DNA of 64,000 bases from contig NZ_RCCA01000001.1 of the NCBI RefSeq assembly GCF_003663845.1, forward strand, positions 3,162,001 to 3,226,000, given 5' to 3'. Both the position numbers and the translations under genes were made by a program. The notes beneath the pieces were generated by a model. It saw only the letters and a program-made list of their open reading frames with translations, was not told where the DNA came from and made no database searches. Each line of letters opens with the position of its first letter. Position 1 is the first letter of the stretch. This document shows, piece after piece, positions 51,901-60,560 of the stretch. This stretch comes from Chryseobacterium sp. 7 (GTDB lineage Bacteria; Bacteroidota; Bacteroidia; Flavobacteriales; Weeksellaceae).

Positions 51901-52815
51901 TTAGGAATTTTTTAGTTGTTCAAAAAGTTCTTTCTGCTTTTCAGTAAGGTTGGTAGGCAGTTTCACTTCGTAGGTTACAAAAAGATCTCCGTGTTCGCCT
52001 TCTTTTTTATAGACAGGGAAACCTTTGCCTTTCAGCCTTACCGTCATTCCGGTTTGGGTTTCCGGTTTTACTTTAAGGTTTACACTTCCTTCCAGCGTGT
52101 TTACTTTCACTTCTCCTCCTAAAACGGCAGTGTACAGATCAACCACTACTTTGGTTTTCAGATCATCACCAATTCTTTCAAAATCCGGATCGGCCGGAAT
52201 ATTGAAGGTAATGTATAAATCTCCGCTTGGACCTCCGTTTGCTCCCGGATTTCCGTGTCCTTTCAATTTAATCTGCTGCCCGTCATATACTCCAGCCGGA
52301 ATAGTAATTCTTACTTTCTTGCCATTGATTTCAAAAGTTTGCGGATGAGTTTTTGCGGCGTCTCTTAAGTTAAGATTCAGTTCGGCAGTGATATCCTGTC
52401 CTTTGAATTTTCCTGAAGCTCTTCCTCTAGAACTTTTACCAAATCCTCCGCCAGCTCCACCAAACATATTTTGGAAGAAATCTGAGAAGTCTTCCCCCTC
52501 ACCAAAGTCTGCTCCGGAATAACCTCCGTTGTAGCTTTGCTGCTGATACTGTCTTTGCTGTTGCTGCTGGGCTTTTTCGTATTCTTCGCCATGCTTCCAG
52601 TTTTCTCCGTATTTGTCGTATTTTGACCTGTTTTCCGGGTTACTGAGCACTTCATTAGCTTCGTTCAGCTCTTTGAATTTCTTTTCCGCTTCTTTGTCTC
52701 CGGGATTCAGATCGGGATGATGTTTTCTTGCCTGTTTCCGGTAGGCTTTTTTAATATCATCCTGAGTTGCGCTTTTATCTACGCCTAAAATCTTATAATA
52801 ATCTATATAAGCCAT
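51901..52815 (-). CDS. cbpA: CbpA-type DnaJ co-chaperone
   Basis: 304 residues. The J domain (1-70) has [17 protein letters not shown] and the essential HPD in [12 protein letters not shown] Gln-rich and Gly/Phe-rich linker (about 78-130) follows, then two DnaJ C-terminal substrate-binding domains ([38 protein letters not shown]). There is no Cys-rich zinc domain, which separates CbpA from DnaJ. It works with DnaK and nucleoid or stress functions; regulated by the CbpM gene that follows. Confidence 0.92.
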   Translation of the reverse strand: MAYIDYYKILGVDKSATQDDIKKAYRKQARKHHPDLNPGDKEAEKKFKELNEANEVLSNPENRSKYDKYGENWKHGEEYEKAQQQQQRQYQQQSYNGGYSGADFGEGEDFSDFFQNMFGGAGGGFGKSSRGRASGKFKGQDITAELNLNLRDAAKTHPQTFEINGKKVRITIPAGVYDGQQIKLKGHGNPGANGGPSGDLYITFNIPADPDFERIGDDLKTKVVVDLYTAVLGGEVKVNTLEGSVNLKVKPETQTGMTVRLKGKGFPVYKKEGEHGDLFVTYEVKLPTNLTEKQKELFEQLKNS

Positions 52816-52908
52816 AGAAATGAGGTTTACCCAAATTTATGAATTTTAGGTCTGAAAATTGTATAACAGAATGTTAAAAATAAACCTATCTTTGATAAAA
52901 AGCACTAC

Positions 52909-54108
52909 ATGAAAGAGGTACTGAAAAACTACTCCGGAATCATATTTTTACTTTTGGGAATCACTATTGGAAGCATCATTGGAATTGTTGCGCCAGGTAT
53001 TGTGGAATACATTAAGCCTTTGGGAGATATTTTTCTGAATCTTCTTTTTGTGAGTGTAGTTCCTTTGGTATTTTTTGCCGTTTCCAACTCTATTGCTTCT
53101 CTGGAGCAACAGTCTAAATTTGGAAGAATCATTCTTGTGATGGCACTTACCTTTTTATTTTTTATTCTCACTGCAGCAATTTTTACGATTTGTGCAGTAT
53201 ACCTTTTCCCGGTTTCAGGAGTTTCCGGAAGCTCGGAGATTATGAATGAAGCGGCTAATGAAGATAGCTGGGGCAACAGAATTGTAAGTTTCTTTACCGT
53301 AGGGGAATTTACGGAGCTTTTCTCAAGAAGAAATATGCTGGCACTTTTGGTATTTGCATTCCTAACAGGATTTGCTGCCAGAAAAACGGGTGAGCAGGGA
53401 CAGCCTTTTAGGGTTTTCATTGCTTCAGGATATGAAGTGATGAAAGAATTGCTTTTGCTGGTGATGAAGCTTGCACCTATTGGTTTGGGTGCCTATTTTG
53501 CTTATCAGGTAGCGACTTTAGGACCACAGCTTTTTGGGTTTTATGCCAAGCCTTTAGGACTTTATTATATTGCCGGAATTATTTATTTTCTTGTGTTCTT
53601 TTCTATTTATGCTTTTATGGCCAATGGGCAGAAAGGAGTTAAAAGTTTCTGGACGAATGCGATCTACCCTACTTTAACTGCAATAAGTACCTGCAGCAGT
53701 TTCGCAACAATGCCAGCCAATTTACAGGCGGCTTCAAAAATAGGGATTCCGAATTCTATTGCCAATCTTGTAATTCCTATTGGAACTACTTTGCATAAAA
53801 ACGGATCTTCTATGTCTTCTATTATTAAGATCTATGTAGCTTTTTTAATTATTGGAAGAGATTTTTTTGATCCTGCCAACCTGCTTTTAGCTTTGGGAAT
53901 TACCGTTTTTGTGAGTATTGTAGCGGGTGGAATTCCTAACGGCGGATATATTGGTGAGATGCTGATGATCTCTGTTTACAAATTACCTCAGGAAGCCATT
54001 CCTGCAGTGATGATTATCGGAACTTTGGTAGATCCTCTGGCTACAGTTCTGAATGCTGTAGGAGATATCGTCGCCGCCATGTTTGTGAACCGGTTTGTGA
54101 AGGTCTGA
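52909..54108 (+). CDS. Dicarboxylate/amino acid:cation symporter (DAACS)
   Basis: 399 residues with about eight membrane helices and two re-entrant loops. STCSSFATMPANLQAASKIGI and IPIGTTLHKNGSSMSSIIKIY are the hairpin-1 and helix-7 sites; GGIPNGGYIGEMLMISVYKLP and GDIVAAMFVNRF complete the fold. It imports glutamate, aspartate or C4-dicarboxylates with Na+ or H+; the exact substrate is unknown. It is divergent from cbpA and followed 29 bp later by a small hypothetical gene. Confidence 0.92.
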   Translation: MKEVLKNYSGIIFLLLGITIGSIIGIVAPGIVEYIKPLGDIFLNLLFVSVVPLVFFAVSNSIASLEQQSKFGRIILVMALTFLFFILTAAIFTICAVYLFPVSGVSGSSEIMNEAANEDSWGNRIVSFFTVGEFTELFSRRNMLALLVFAFLTGFAARKTGEQGQPFRVFIASGYEVMKELLLLVMKLAPIGLGAYFAYQVATLGPQLFGFYAKPLGLYYIAGIIYFLVFFSIYAFMANGQKGVKSFWTNAIYPTLTAISTCSSFATMPANLQAASKIGIPNSIANLVIPIGTTLHKNGSSMSSIIKIYVAFLIIGRDFFDPANLLLALGITVFVSIVAGGIPNGGYIGEMLMISVYKLPQEAIPAVMIIGTLVDPLATVLNAVGDIVAAMFVNRFVKV

Positions 54109-54137
54109 CCATAGTTTAACCATTTTTTCTCTTAACC

Positions 54138-54650
54138 ATGAACTCATTTTTCAAAAGTATTGGCTTATATAACAATTTGAGTGTTGATCTCGATATCAAC
54201 AGCACTGAGCTTATACAAAGATTGTGGAAAATAACCTACAAAACCAATAATACTTTCATATCCTGGGAAAAGGATTCTTCCATTCCTACACGGTTTGAAT
54301 ACCGGGGAATGATTGAATCAAACCATTTTAAGATACGAAGAAGAGCAAGACTCTTTGACATGAATAAAAACAACCCCATATTTCAAGGAACTATTTCCGA
54401 TAAAAATGGAAAATCATCTGTTGCTATCGAATTTTTCCCATCATGGCTTCAGATTCTGAATTGGTTTTTCATTCTGTGCTTTTGCTCAATTCTAATTTTT
54501 GCCAATACAAGAGGAGACCAAAAGGATTTCATGTTCGTAGTAATTGCTGTAGCGATTACTGTGACTCAGTATTTCATTTTAAAAAGAGGGATTTCAAGAG
54601 GTAAATATGAATTTGAAAGAGAACTTATTTATATTACCCAAAAGCCTTAA
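54138..54650 (+). CDS. Hypothetical protein with two membrane helices
   Basis: 170 residues: a soluble N-terminus of about 95 residues (SIGLYNNLSVDLDINSTELI), then two hydrophobic helices (about 101-118 and 128-146) and a short basic tail. The layout resembles YcxB-like proteins but no motif was recognised. It follows the symporter gene closely on the same strand. Confidence 0.6.
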   Translation: MNSFFKSIGLYNNLSVDLDINSTELIQRLWKITYKTNNTFISWEKDSSIPTRFEYRGMIESNHFKIRRRARLFDMNKNNPIFQGTISDKNGKSSVAIEFFPSWLQILNWFFILCFCSILIFANTRGDQKDFMFVVIAVAITVTQYFILKRGISRGKYEFERELIYITQKP

Positions 54651-54668
54651 CTATTTAATCTTAAAATG

Positions 54669-55052
54669 CTATTCACTGCGTTTTACAGGTTCCAGATTTT
54701 CATATTCATCCGGAGTGAAAAGCCTGTAATGAACTTTAAAAGTTTTTCCTAAAGGGGTTTCTAATGAAAAGCCACCAGGTCCGAAACCATCAGTAACATC
54801 CAGGGTAAAATGTGAATATTTCCAGTATTCGAAAAGATCGCGGTCTATCCAGAACTCATATCCGTTAATGGTACCAATCATAGCATCATTCATTCTGGGA
54901 AAGAATCCTCCTTTTTCGAAGCATTGCGGCTGGGTTCCTTCACAACATCCGCCTGCCTGATAGAACATCAGAGGACCGTATTGGTCTTCCAGCTTGCGTA
55001 TTACCTCAAGAGCCTGTTCTGTTGCGGAAAGTCTTGATATTTTTGTTTCCAT
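54669..55052 (-). CDS. DUF779 family protein
   Basis: 127 residues. YGPLMFYQAGGCCEGTQPQCFEKG (about 31-54, with a Cys-Cys pair and a further Cys) is the DUF779 signature, and DVTDGFGPGGFSLETPLGK follows. Such small proteins are nearly always next to ALDH genes of the ExaC/AldB type and may be metal-binding partners; the activity is unknown. Here it is the last gene of the ALDH-AdhP-DUF779 set. Confidence 0.88.
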   Translation of the reverse strand: METKISRLSATEQALEVIRKLEDQYGPLMFYQAGGCCEGTQPQCFEKGGFFPRMNDAMIGTINGYEFWIDRDLFEYWKYSHFTLDVTDGFGPGGFSLETPLGKTFKVHYRLFTPDEYENLEPVKRSE

Positions 55053-55142
55053 TGTTTATTATTTTGGCTTAATACAAACCTTATATTGATAAAAAATCCC
55101 GGTAAAATAAATTCTAACCGGGATCCCACAACACATCATCAA

Positions 55143-56177
55143 TTAATTTGAACCGGCAATATCTAAAACGATTCTGCCGTCAATTTGACCTTTTTTCATT
55201 TTATCAAAAACATCATTGATGTCTTCTAATTTTGCGGAAGTAACCGTAGCTTTTACCAATCCTTCATTGGCAAAATCCAATGCTTCCTGCAAATCTTTTC
55301 TTGTTCCTACAATAGAACCTCTCACGGTGATTCTTTTTAAAACTGTTTCAAAAATAGGAAGTTCGAAAGATCCGGGTGGAAGGCCATTCAGAGCAATCGT
55401 TCCCTTTCTTCTCAACACATCTATTCCCTGTTTAAAAGCAATAGGTGAAACGGCTGTAATTAATGCGCCGTGCATTCCCCCGACTTCTTTATGTAAATAT
55501 TCTCCAGGATCTGTGTTTTTTGCATTCACTACAAGGTCTGCACCTAATTTTTTTGCAAGCTCAAGCTTATCATCTGCTACGTCAATGGCTGCTACATGCA
55601 TTCCCATTGCTTTTGCATACTGAACGGCTACATGCCCCAGTCCTCCTATTCCTGAAATGGCAACCCATTCTCCGGGTTTTGTTTCTGTTTCCTTCAATCC
55701 TTTGTAAACCGTTACTCCGGCACATAATATGGGAGCAATTTCAAGGAAATTAACATCTGATTTTAAATGTCCCACGTATCTTGAGTCTGCAATAACATAT
55801 TCCGCAAATCCGCCATCTACACTGTAACCTCCATTTTTCTGTGCTTCACAAAGGGTTTCCCACCCTGTGATACAATAATCACAGCATCCACAAGCACTGT
55901 ACAACCATGGAACTCCTACAGCATCGCCTTCTTTTACAAAAGCTTCGGGGCCACAGGCTACCACAATTCCTACTCCTTCATGTCCGGGGATTAGAGGCAT
56001 TTTGGGTTTTGCAGGCCAGTCGCCATCCACAGCATGTAAATCTGTATGACAAACTCCGCACGCCATTACTTTGACAAGGACTTCATATCTTCCAGGTTCT
56101 CTTACAGGTACTTCTTCTATTTTCAGGGGTTGACCGTAGCCCTGAACTACTGCCGCTTTCATTGTTTTTGGAATCAT
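55143..56177 (-). CDS. adhP: Zinc-dependent alcohol dehydrogenase, AdhP type
   Basis: 344 residues of the medium-chain dehydrogenase family. Catalytic zinc ligands are in [11 protein letters not shown] and PGHEGVGIV; the structural zinc site has four Cys in [17 protein letters not shown]; the NAD-binding turn is [15 protein letters not shown]. It interconverts primary alcohols and aldehydes in the cytoplasm with NAD. It lies between ALDH and DUF779 on the same strand; with ALDH it would oxidise alcohols to acids. A structured 120-bp element separates it from ALDH. Confidence 0.94.
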   Translation of the reverse strand: MIPKTMKAAVVQGYGQPLKIEEVPVREPGRYEVLVKVMACGVCHTDLHAVDGDWPAKPKMPLIPGHEGVGIVVACGPEAFVKEGDAVGVPWLYSACGCCDYCITGWETLCEAQKNGGYSVDGGFAEYVIADSRYVGHLKSDVNFLEIAPILCAGVTVYKGLKETETKPGEWVAISGIGGLGHVAVQYAKAMGMHVAAIDVADDKLELAKKLGADLVVNAKNTDPGEYLHKEVGGMHGALITAVSPIAFKQGIDVLRRKGTIALNGLPPGSFELPIFETVLKRITVRGSIVGTRKDLQEALDFANEGLVKATVTSAKLEDINDVFDKMKKGQIDGRIVLDIAGSN

Positions 56178-56251
56178 ATCTTATTTTTTGGATTGAGTTA
56201 TTTGGGTTATTAGTTTTTATCTCCACGTTTGAACAGATAATTTCTCTGCGT

Positions 56252-56370
56252 GAGGGATAGAAAGGGCGGCGAGGAACGAGCCGGTGCGAAATGCAATGAA
56301 GCACCGAAACGAAGTGCAGCCCTGCATAGCCCGACCGTTGCCCTGGATAAAGCCAAGGCAAGCGGGCACG
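56252..56370. repeat. GC-rich multi-hairpin element between ALDH and adhP
   Basis: This stretch is clearly GC-richer than its surroundings and packed with inverted repeats: GGTGC (56283-56287) with GCACC (56301-56305); GCAC (56301-56304) with GTGC (56314-56317), which competes with the first; GCAG/CTGC at 56317-56325; and a long arm GCCCG (56329-56333)/CGGGC (56363-56367) enclosing TTGCC (56338-56342)/GGCAA (56357-56361). It has no protein-coding character. It may be a REP-like dispersed element or an intercistronic RNA. Confidence 0.55.
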
Positions 56371-56382
56371 TCCTAAATAATA

Positions 56383-57912
56383 TTAAAAGAAACCTAACTT
56401 ATTCTTGTTATAAGAAATCAGCATGTTTTTGGTTTGGCGGTAATGATCAAGCATCATTTTATGATTTTCTCTTCCGATTCCGGATTGTTTGTAACCTCCG
56501 AAAGGCGCTCCTGCAGGGTAAGAGTGATATTGGTTTACCCATACTCTTCCCGCTTCTATCTGACGGGGAATATTGTACAGTTGGTGTGCATCTCTTGTCC
56601 ACACTCCTGCGCCAAGCCCATAGATGGTATCATTGGCAATCTTCACTGCGTCTTCTTCATCCTTGAAAGTGGTAAATGCCAGCACCGGACCGAAAATTTC
56701 TTCCTGGAAAATTCTCATCCTGTTGTTTCCTTTGAAAATAGTAGGCTGGATGTAATATCCTTCTTCCAGATCTTCTCCCAAATGGTTTACTTCTCCTCCT
56801 ACAAGCACTTCTGCGCCTTCTTCTTTTCCAAGCTGAATATAGGAAAGGATTTTATCTTTCTGAATCTTTGAAGCCTGTGCTCCCATCATTACGGTTTTAT
56901 CCAGCGGATTTCCCACTTTGATGGCTTTCACTCTTTCGATGACTCTTTCGATAAAGGCATCTGCAATACCTTCCTGAACAAGAAGTCTTGACGGGCATGT
57001 ACAGATTTCTCCCTGATTAAGGGCAAAAAGCACTGCTCCTTCTATAGCTTTATCTAAAAACTCATCATCTGCATCCATTACAGAATTGAAGAATACGTTT
57101 GGCGACTTCCCTCCCAATTCCAGGGTTACAGGAATAATATTTTCTGTGGCATACTGCATTACGAGACGTCCTGTAGCGGTAGATCCGGTAAATGCTGCTT
57201 TTGCAACTTTCGGATTAGTCACCAATGCTCTTCCAAGCTCTGCTCCGAATCCATTGACAATATTAATAACTCCTGCTGGTAAAAGATCACCAATAAGCTC
57301 CATTAAAACCATAATGGAAACAGGGGTACTCTCTGCCGGTTTCAAAACGACACAGTTTCCTGCTGCTAATGCCGGAGCCAGTTTCCATACAGCCATCAGG
57401 ATTGGAAAATTCCAAGGGATGATTTGTGCAATAACTCCAAGAGGTTCGTGAACAATCAGGGATACAGTATCTTTGTCCAGCTCGTTATGGGAGCCTTCAT
57501 CTGCACGGATTACAGAAGCGAAGTATCTGAAATGATCAATTGCTAAAGGTAAATCTGCTGCTAATGTTTCTCTTACGGCCTTACCGTTGTCTATTGTTTC
57601 TACGGTAGCAAGATATTCCAGATTCTGTTCTATTCTGTCAGCAATTTTATTCAGGATGATACTTCTTTCTGTAGAGGAAGTATTTTTCCATGTCTGAAAT
57701 GCTTTTTCTGCGGCATCTACAGCCAGTTCCAAATCTTCTTTGGAAGAATGGGCAACCTGAGTAAAGTTCTTCCCATCTACGGGCGAGACTACGTCAAAAT
57801 ACTGCCCTTTAACGGGTGGCGTGAATTTCCCGTCAATATAGTTATCATATCTGCTTTTGAACTCCGGACGCTGTAAAAGCGTAGTTGATCTTGGTTCTGT
57901 AATAGTGCTCAT
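56383..57912 (-). CDS. NAD-dependent aldehyde dehydrogenase (ExaC/AldB type)
   Basis: 509 residues of the ALDH superfamily. [20 protein letters not shown] is the cofactor region; [12 protein letters not shown] has the general-base Glu; [14 protein letters not shown] has the catalytic Cys, with the GEICTC form typical of acetaldehyde dehydrogenases that pair with DUF779. The C-terminus NKLGFF is complete. It oxidises aldehydes, probably acetaldehyde, in the cytoplasm. It is the first gene of the operon and divergent from an AraC regulator at 58093. Confidence 0.94.
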   Translation of the reverse strand: MSTITEPRSTTLLQRPEFKSRYDNYIDGKFTPPVKGQYFDVVSPVDGKNFTQVAHSSKEDLELAVDAAEKAFQTWKNTSSTERSIILNKIADRIEQNLEYLATVETIDNGKAVRETLAADLPLAIDHFRYFASVIRADEGSHNELDKDTVSLIVHEPLGVIAQIIPWNFPILMAVWKLAPALAAGNCVVLKPAESTPVSIMVLMELIGDLLPAGVINIVNGFGAELGRALVTNPKVAKAAFTGSTATGRLVMQYATENIIPVTLELGGKSPNVFFNSVMDADDEFLDKAIEGAVLFALNQGEICTCPSRLLVQEGIADAFIERVIERVKAIKVGNPLDKTVMMGAQASKIQKDKILSYIQLGKEEGAEVLVGGEVNHLGEDLEEGYYIQPTIFKGNNRMRIFQEEIFGPVLAFTTFKDEEDAVKIANDTIYGLGAGVWTRDAHQLYNIPRQIEAGRVWVNQYHSYPAGAPFGGYKQSGIGRENHKMMLDHYRQTKNMLISYNKNKLGFF

Positions 57913-58055
57913 ATTAGTATTGTTTTATTTTTCGATACTGCCAAATTACACTTAGAAGCCAAAAAGAGTATAGCACAATCCTATAAAAAAAGTGTAAAAT
58001 AGTGCAAGGGTTCAATTTTAGTATTTTATTAACAGCAATGTACTCTCAAATTTTC

Positions 58056-58063
58056 TATATTTG
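58056..58063 (+). promoter_or_regulatory. -7 element TATATTTG of the AraC gene
   Basis: TATATTTG matches TAnnTTTG and ends 29 bases before ATG 58093. No clear -33 TTG is present. Confidence 0.45.
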
Positions 58064-58092
58064 AGTTACTTCCGATTCAAAAAAATTTAGAA

Positions 58093-59016
58093 ATGAATAA
58101 CAATAGTAAGATATTATTAAATACTCCTGAATTACATAAGGAAAACCAACTATTGAGTCTTGTTGAAAACCAGACGAAGTTCAATCTAAACAATTGTGAG
58201 TTCAGCATTTATGAGACCCATAAGGCGGCTTTTGATGTAAAACTTCATTTTGAGAACATTGCATTTACCGCCATGTTGAGAGGCAAGAAGCATATGAAAC
58301 TGGATAAAAAGACCAATTATTTTGATTATTATCCGGGAGAAAGCATTCTGGTTGCGCCGGGAGAAACGATGGTAATTGATTTTCCTGAAGCGGATGAAAC
58401 ACCTACTCAATGTATTTCTTTAAGCCTTAATCCGGACTTTATTGAGGATTCTCTCAATTACCTCAACTATAATCTTCCTAAAGTGGATGAGACCTCACAA
58501 TGGAATATTCAACTGGATGAATATTTTCTGTTTAATAATAAAGCGCTTGCTTCTGCTACCAACAATATCATGAGAATTGCCATGGATGATAATTCGCAAA
58601 AGGATATCATGGCAGATTTTGCATTGAAGGAGCTTCTGATCAGATTAATGCAGACTCAGGCCAGAAGCATGGTGGAAAAGAATATCGTTAAGAATAAATC
58701 CAGGATAGGCTTTGTAGTAGATTATATTAAAAGAAATCTGCACCAGAAATTGTCTATTGACAGCATTGCGAAGCTGGCGTATGTAAGCAAATCGAATTTC
58801 TTTAAAATGTTCAAAGATGAGCTGGGAACTTCACCTAATGATTTTATTCTGCAGGAAAGAATTAACAGAGCAAAAGAATTGCTTGCGAGCCAGATTAGCA
58901 TCAAGGAAACTGCTTTTCAGACAGGGTTTTCAGATACTAATTATTTCTCAAGGGTATTTAAGCAGCTGGAGGGAGTAACGCCTAAAAGCTATCAGGACGG
59001 AACCTTTATCCGATAA
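58093..59016 (+). CDS. AraC family transcriptional regulator
   Basis: 307 residues: an N-terminal AraC-binding-like cupin domain (about 20-170, with GKKHMKLDKKTNYFDYYPGE) and a C-terminal double HTH (about 205-300) with LSIDSIAKLAYVSKSNFFKM and ETAFQTGFSDTNYFSRVFKQ. It is divergent from the ALDH operon (180 bp between starts), so it is the likely regulator of aldehyde and alcohol oxidation. It is convergent with the second susD across a terminator. Confidence 0.9.
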   Translation: MNNNSKILLNTPELHKENQLLSLVENQTKFNLNNCEFSIYETHKAAFDVKLHFENIAFTAMLRGKKHMKLDKKTNYFDYYPGESILVAPGETMVIDFPEADETPTQCISLSLNPDFIEDSLNYLNYNLPKVDETSQWNIQLDEYFLFNNKALASATNNIMRIAMDDNSQKDIMADFALKELLIRLMQTQARSMVEKNIVKNKSRIGFVVDYIKRNLHQKLSIDSIAKLAYVSKSNFFKMFKDELGTSPNDFILQERINRAKELLASQISIKETAFQTGFSDTNYFSRVFKQLEGVTPKSYQDGTFIR

Positions 59017-59031
59017 TACTATGTACAAAAA

Positions 59032-59056
59032 AAGAGCCCCGTTTCTGGGACTCTTC
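59032..59056. terminator. Terminator between AraC and susD
   Basis: AAGAGCCCC pairs with GGGACTCTT (one mismatch) around a short loop. An A-run precedes the stem, giving a T-run for the minus-strand susD transcript; on the plus strand the tail is weaker. Confidence 0.65.
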
Positions 59057-59082
59057 TTACGTAAAAAACAATAATTACAAAA

Positions 59083-60546
59083 TTAGTAACCTTTGTTTTG
59101 TTCAATATTCGGGTTAGCCTGAATAGCAGTGATAGGAATTGGCCACTGCCACTTATCACTTCCTACAGGAAGGCTTTGTGCTACTGCAGGTGTACCTGTA
59201 CCATCAAAAAGGTCTCCTTTACCTGATCTCTGAACTGCAAGTCCTAACCTCTTCAATGTATACCATCTGTCATTTTCAAAGGCAAGCTCCAGCCTTCTTT
59301 CTTTCAGGATAGCATCTAAAAGAGCCTGTCCTGTTTCTGTACCAGGAGTAAATGATGAATATCTTTCAGCTCTCAATTTATTTAATAGAACTAAAGCCTG
59401 TGCACTATTACCTGTTCTGTAATATGCTTCAGCTATATTCAATAATACTTCAGCAGATCTAAGATATTTAACCGGTACAATATTAGAAGGACCTCCATTA
59501 CCAGAATATTTTGTAACGTGGTTGTATTTTTGTCCGCTATATGTACCCACAGTAAAGTAAGCTCCTTTTCTAACATCATTTGATGTATAAGCTGTATATA
59601 AATCGTAATCTACAACAAATTCTGATCTTAAAGCCGGAACTGATTGATTGTAAGCAACTCCTACTGTATTCTGTTCAGCTGGCGAATTCGATATCTGGAA
59701 TAAAACTCCGTCAGTAATTCTGGATATACCTTCATTTTCTTTCCAGATTCTGGTAAAGTTATCCAATGTTGTGATACTTGGAGAAAGTCCTAATGCCAAT
59801 TCACCATATTTGATGGTATTAGCATAGTCTCCTCTGTAAAGGTCTATTCTTGATAATAATCCATATATAGCAGCTTTGCTTAATCTTCCTTTATCAGCAT
59901 CATTCTGAGTGATATTATCCGCAGCAAATAACAGATCTGCTATAATTTTATCATATACCTGATCAACAGTCAGATTTCTGGATGAAGTATTATTTAAAGG
60001 AGAATATGTTTCTGAATAATAAATTCCGATCATATTTTTAGCTCCGGCAGATTGAGTTGGGATTTGAGAATATGCTCTTACAATATCAAAATGAGCTATT
60101 GCTCTTAATGCTCTTGCCTCAGCTTCCAAGTTTGTTTTCTGTGTTCCAGATAATACTCCGTTATTGATATATTTCAAAACAAAGTTAGCTCTGCTGATTA
60201 CAAGATAAGCTGCACTAAACAAACCTGTTGTCTGTGAGTTATCTGATGAGAATTCGAAGTTTGATGCAGCAAAATTGGAATTTCTTCCTGTAGTTGTACG
60301 AACCAGGTTATCCGTGGTAAGATCACCCATGATAAGTTGACTTCCTGTATCACCTGTATAATACCCAGCTCCTTTAAGAGCTGTATAGGCACCATCCATA
60401 GCCTGTCTGAAGGTCTCAGGTCTGGACATTGCCTGCTCCTGATCTTCATTGATTGATGAGATTTGATCTAAATTTCTGTCGCAAGACGTTAACGAAACAA
60501 AGGCAGTTAACGCAGCTAAACTTATTTTTATTATATTCTTTTTCAT
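59083..60546 (-). CDS. RagB/SusD family nutrient-uptake lipoprotein (second)
   Basis: 487 residues with signal peptide and lipobox SLTSC (Cys about 22), mature start DRNLDQISSINEDQEQAMSR. It has TPR-like helices (ARALRAIAHFDIVRAYSQIP) and the C-terminal SusD features ILKERRLELAFENDRWYTLKR and WPIPITAIQANPNIEQNKGY, of the Bacteroidetes type that usually ends this way. Surface lipoprotein partner of the SusC encoded 14 bp upstream. No enzyme genes are adjacent, so the ligand is not indicated. Confidence 0.95.
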   Translation of the reverse strand: MKKNIIKISLAALTAFVSLTSCDRNLDQISSINEDQEQAMSRPETFRQAMDGAYTALKGAGYYTGDTGSQLIMGDLTTDNLVRTTTGRNSNFAASNFEFSSDNSQTTGLFSAAYLVISRANFVLKYINNGVLSGTQKTNLEAEARALRAIAHFDIVRAYSQIPTQSAGAKNMIGIYYSETYSPLNNTSSRNLTVDQVYDKIIADLLFAADNITQNDADKGRLSKAAIYGLLSRIDLYRGDYANTIKYGELALGLSPSITTLDNFTRIWKENEGISRITDGVLFQISNSPAEQNTVGVAYNQSVPALRSEFVVDYDLYTAYTSNDVRKGAYFTVGTYSGQKYNHVTKYSGNGGPSNIVPVKYLRSAEVLLNIAEAYYRTGNSAQALVLLNKLRAERYSSFTPGTETGQALLDAILKERRLELAFENDRWYTLKRLGLAVQRSGKGDLFDGTGTPAVAQSLPVGSDKWQWPIPITAIQANPNIEQNKGY

Positions 60547-60560
60547 AAAGCTATTCGATA

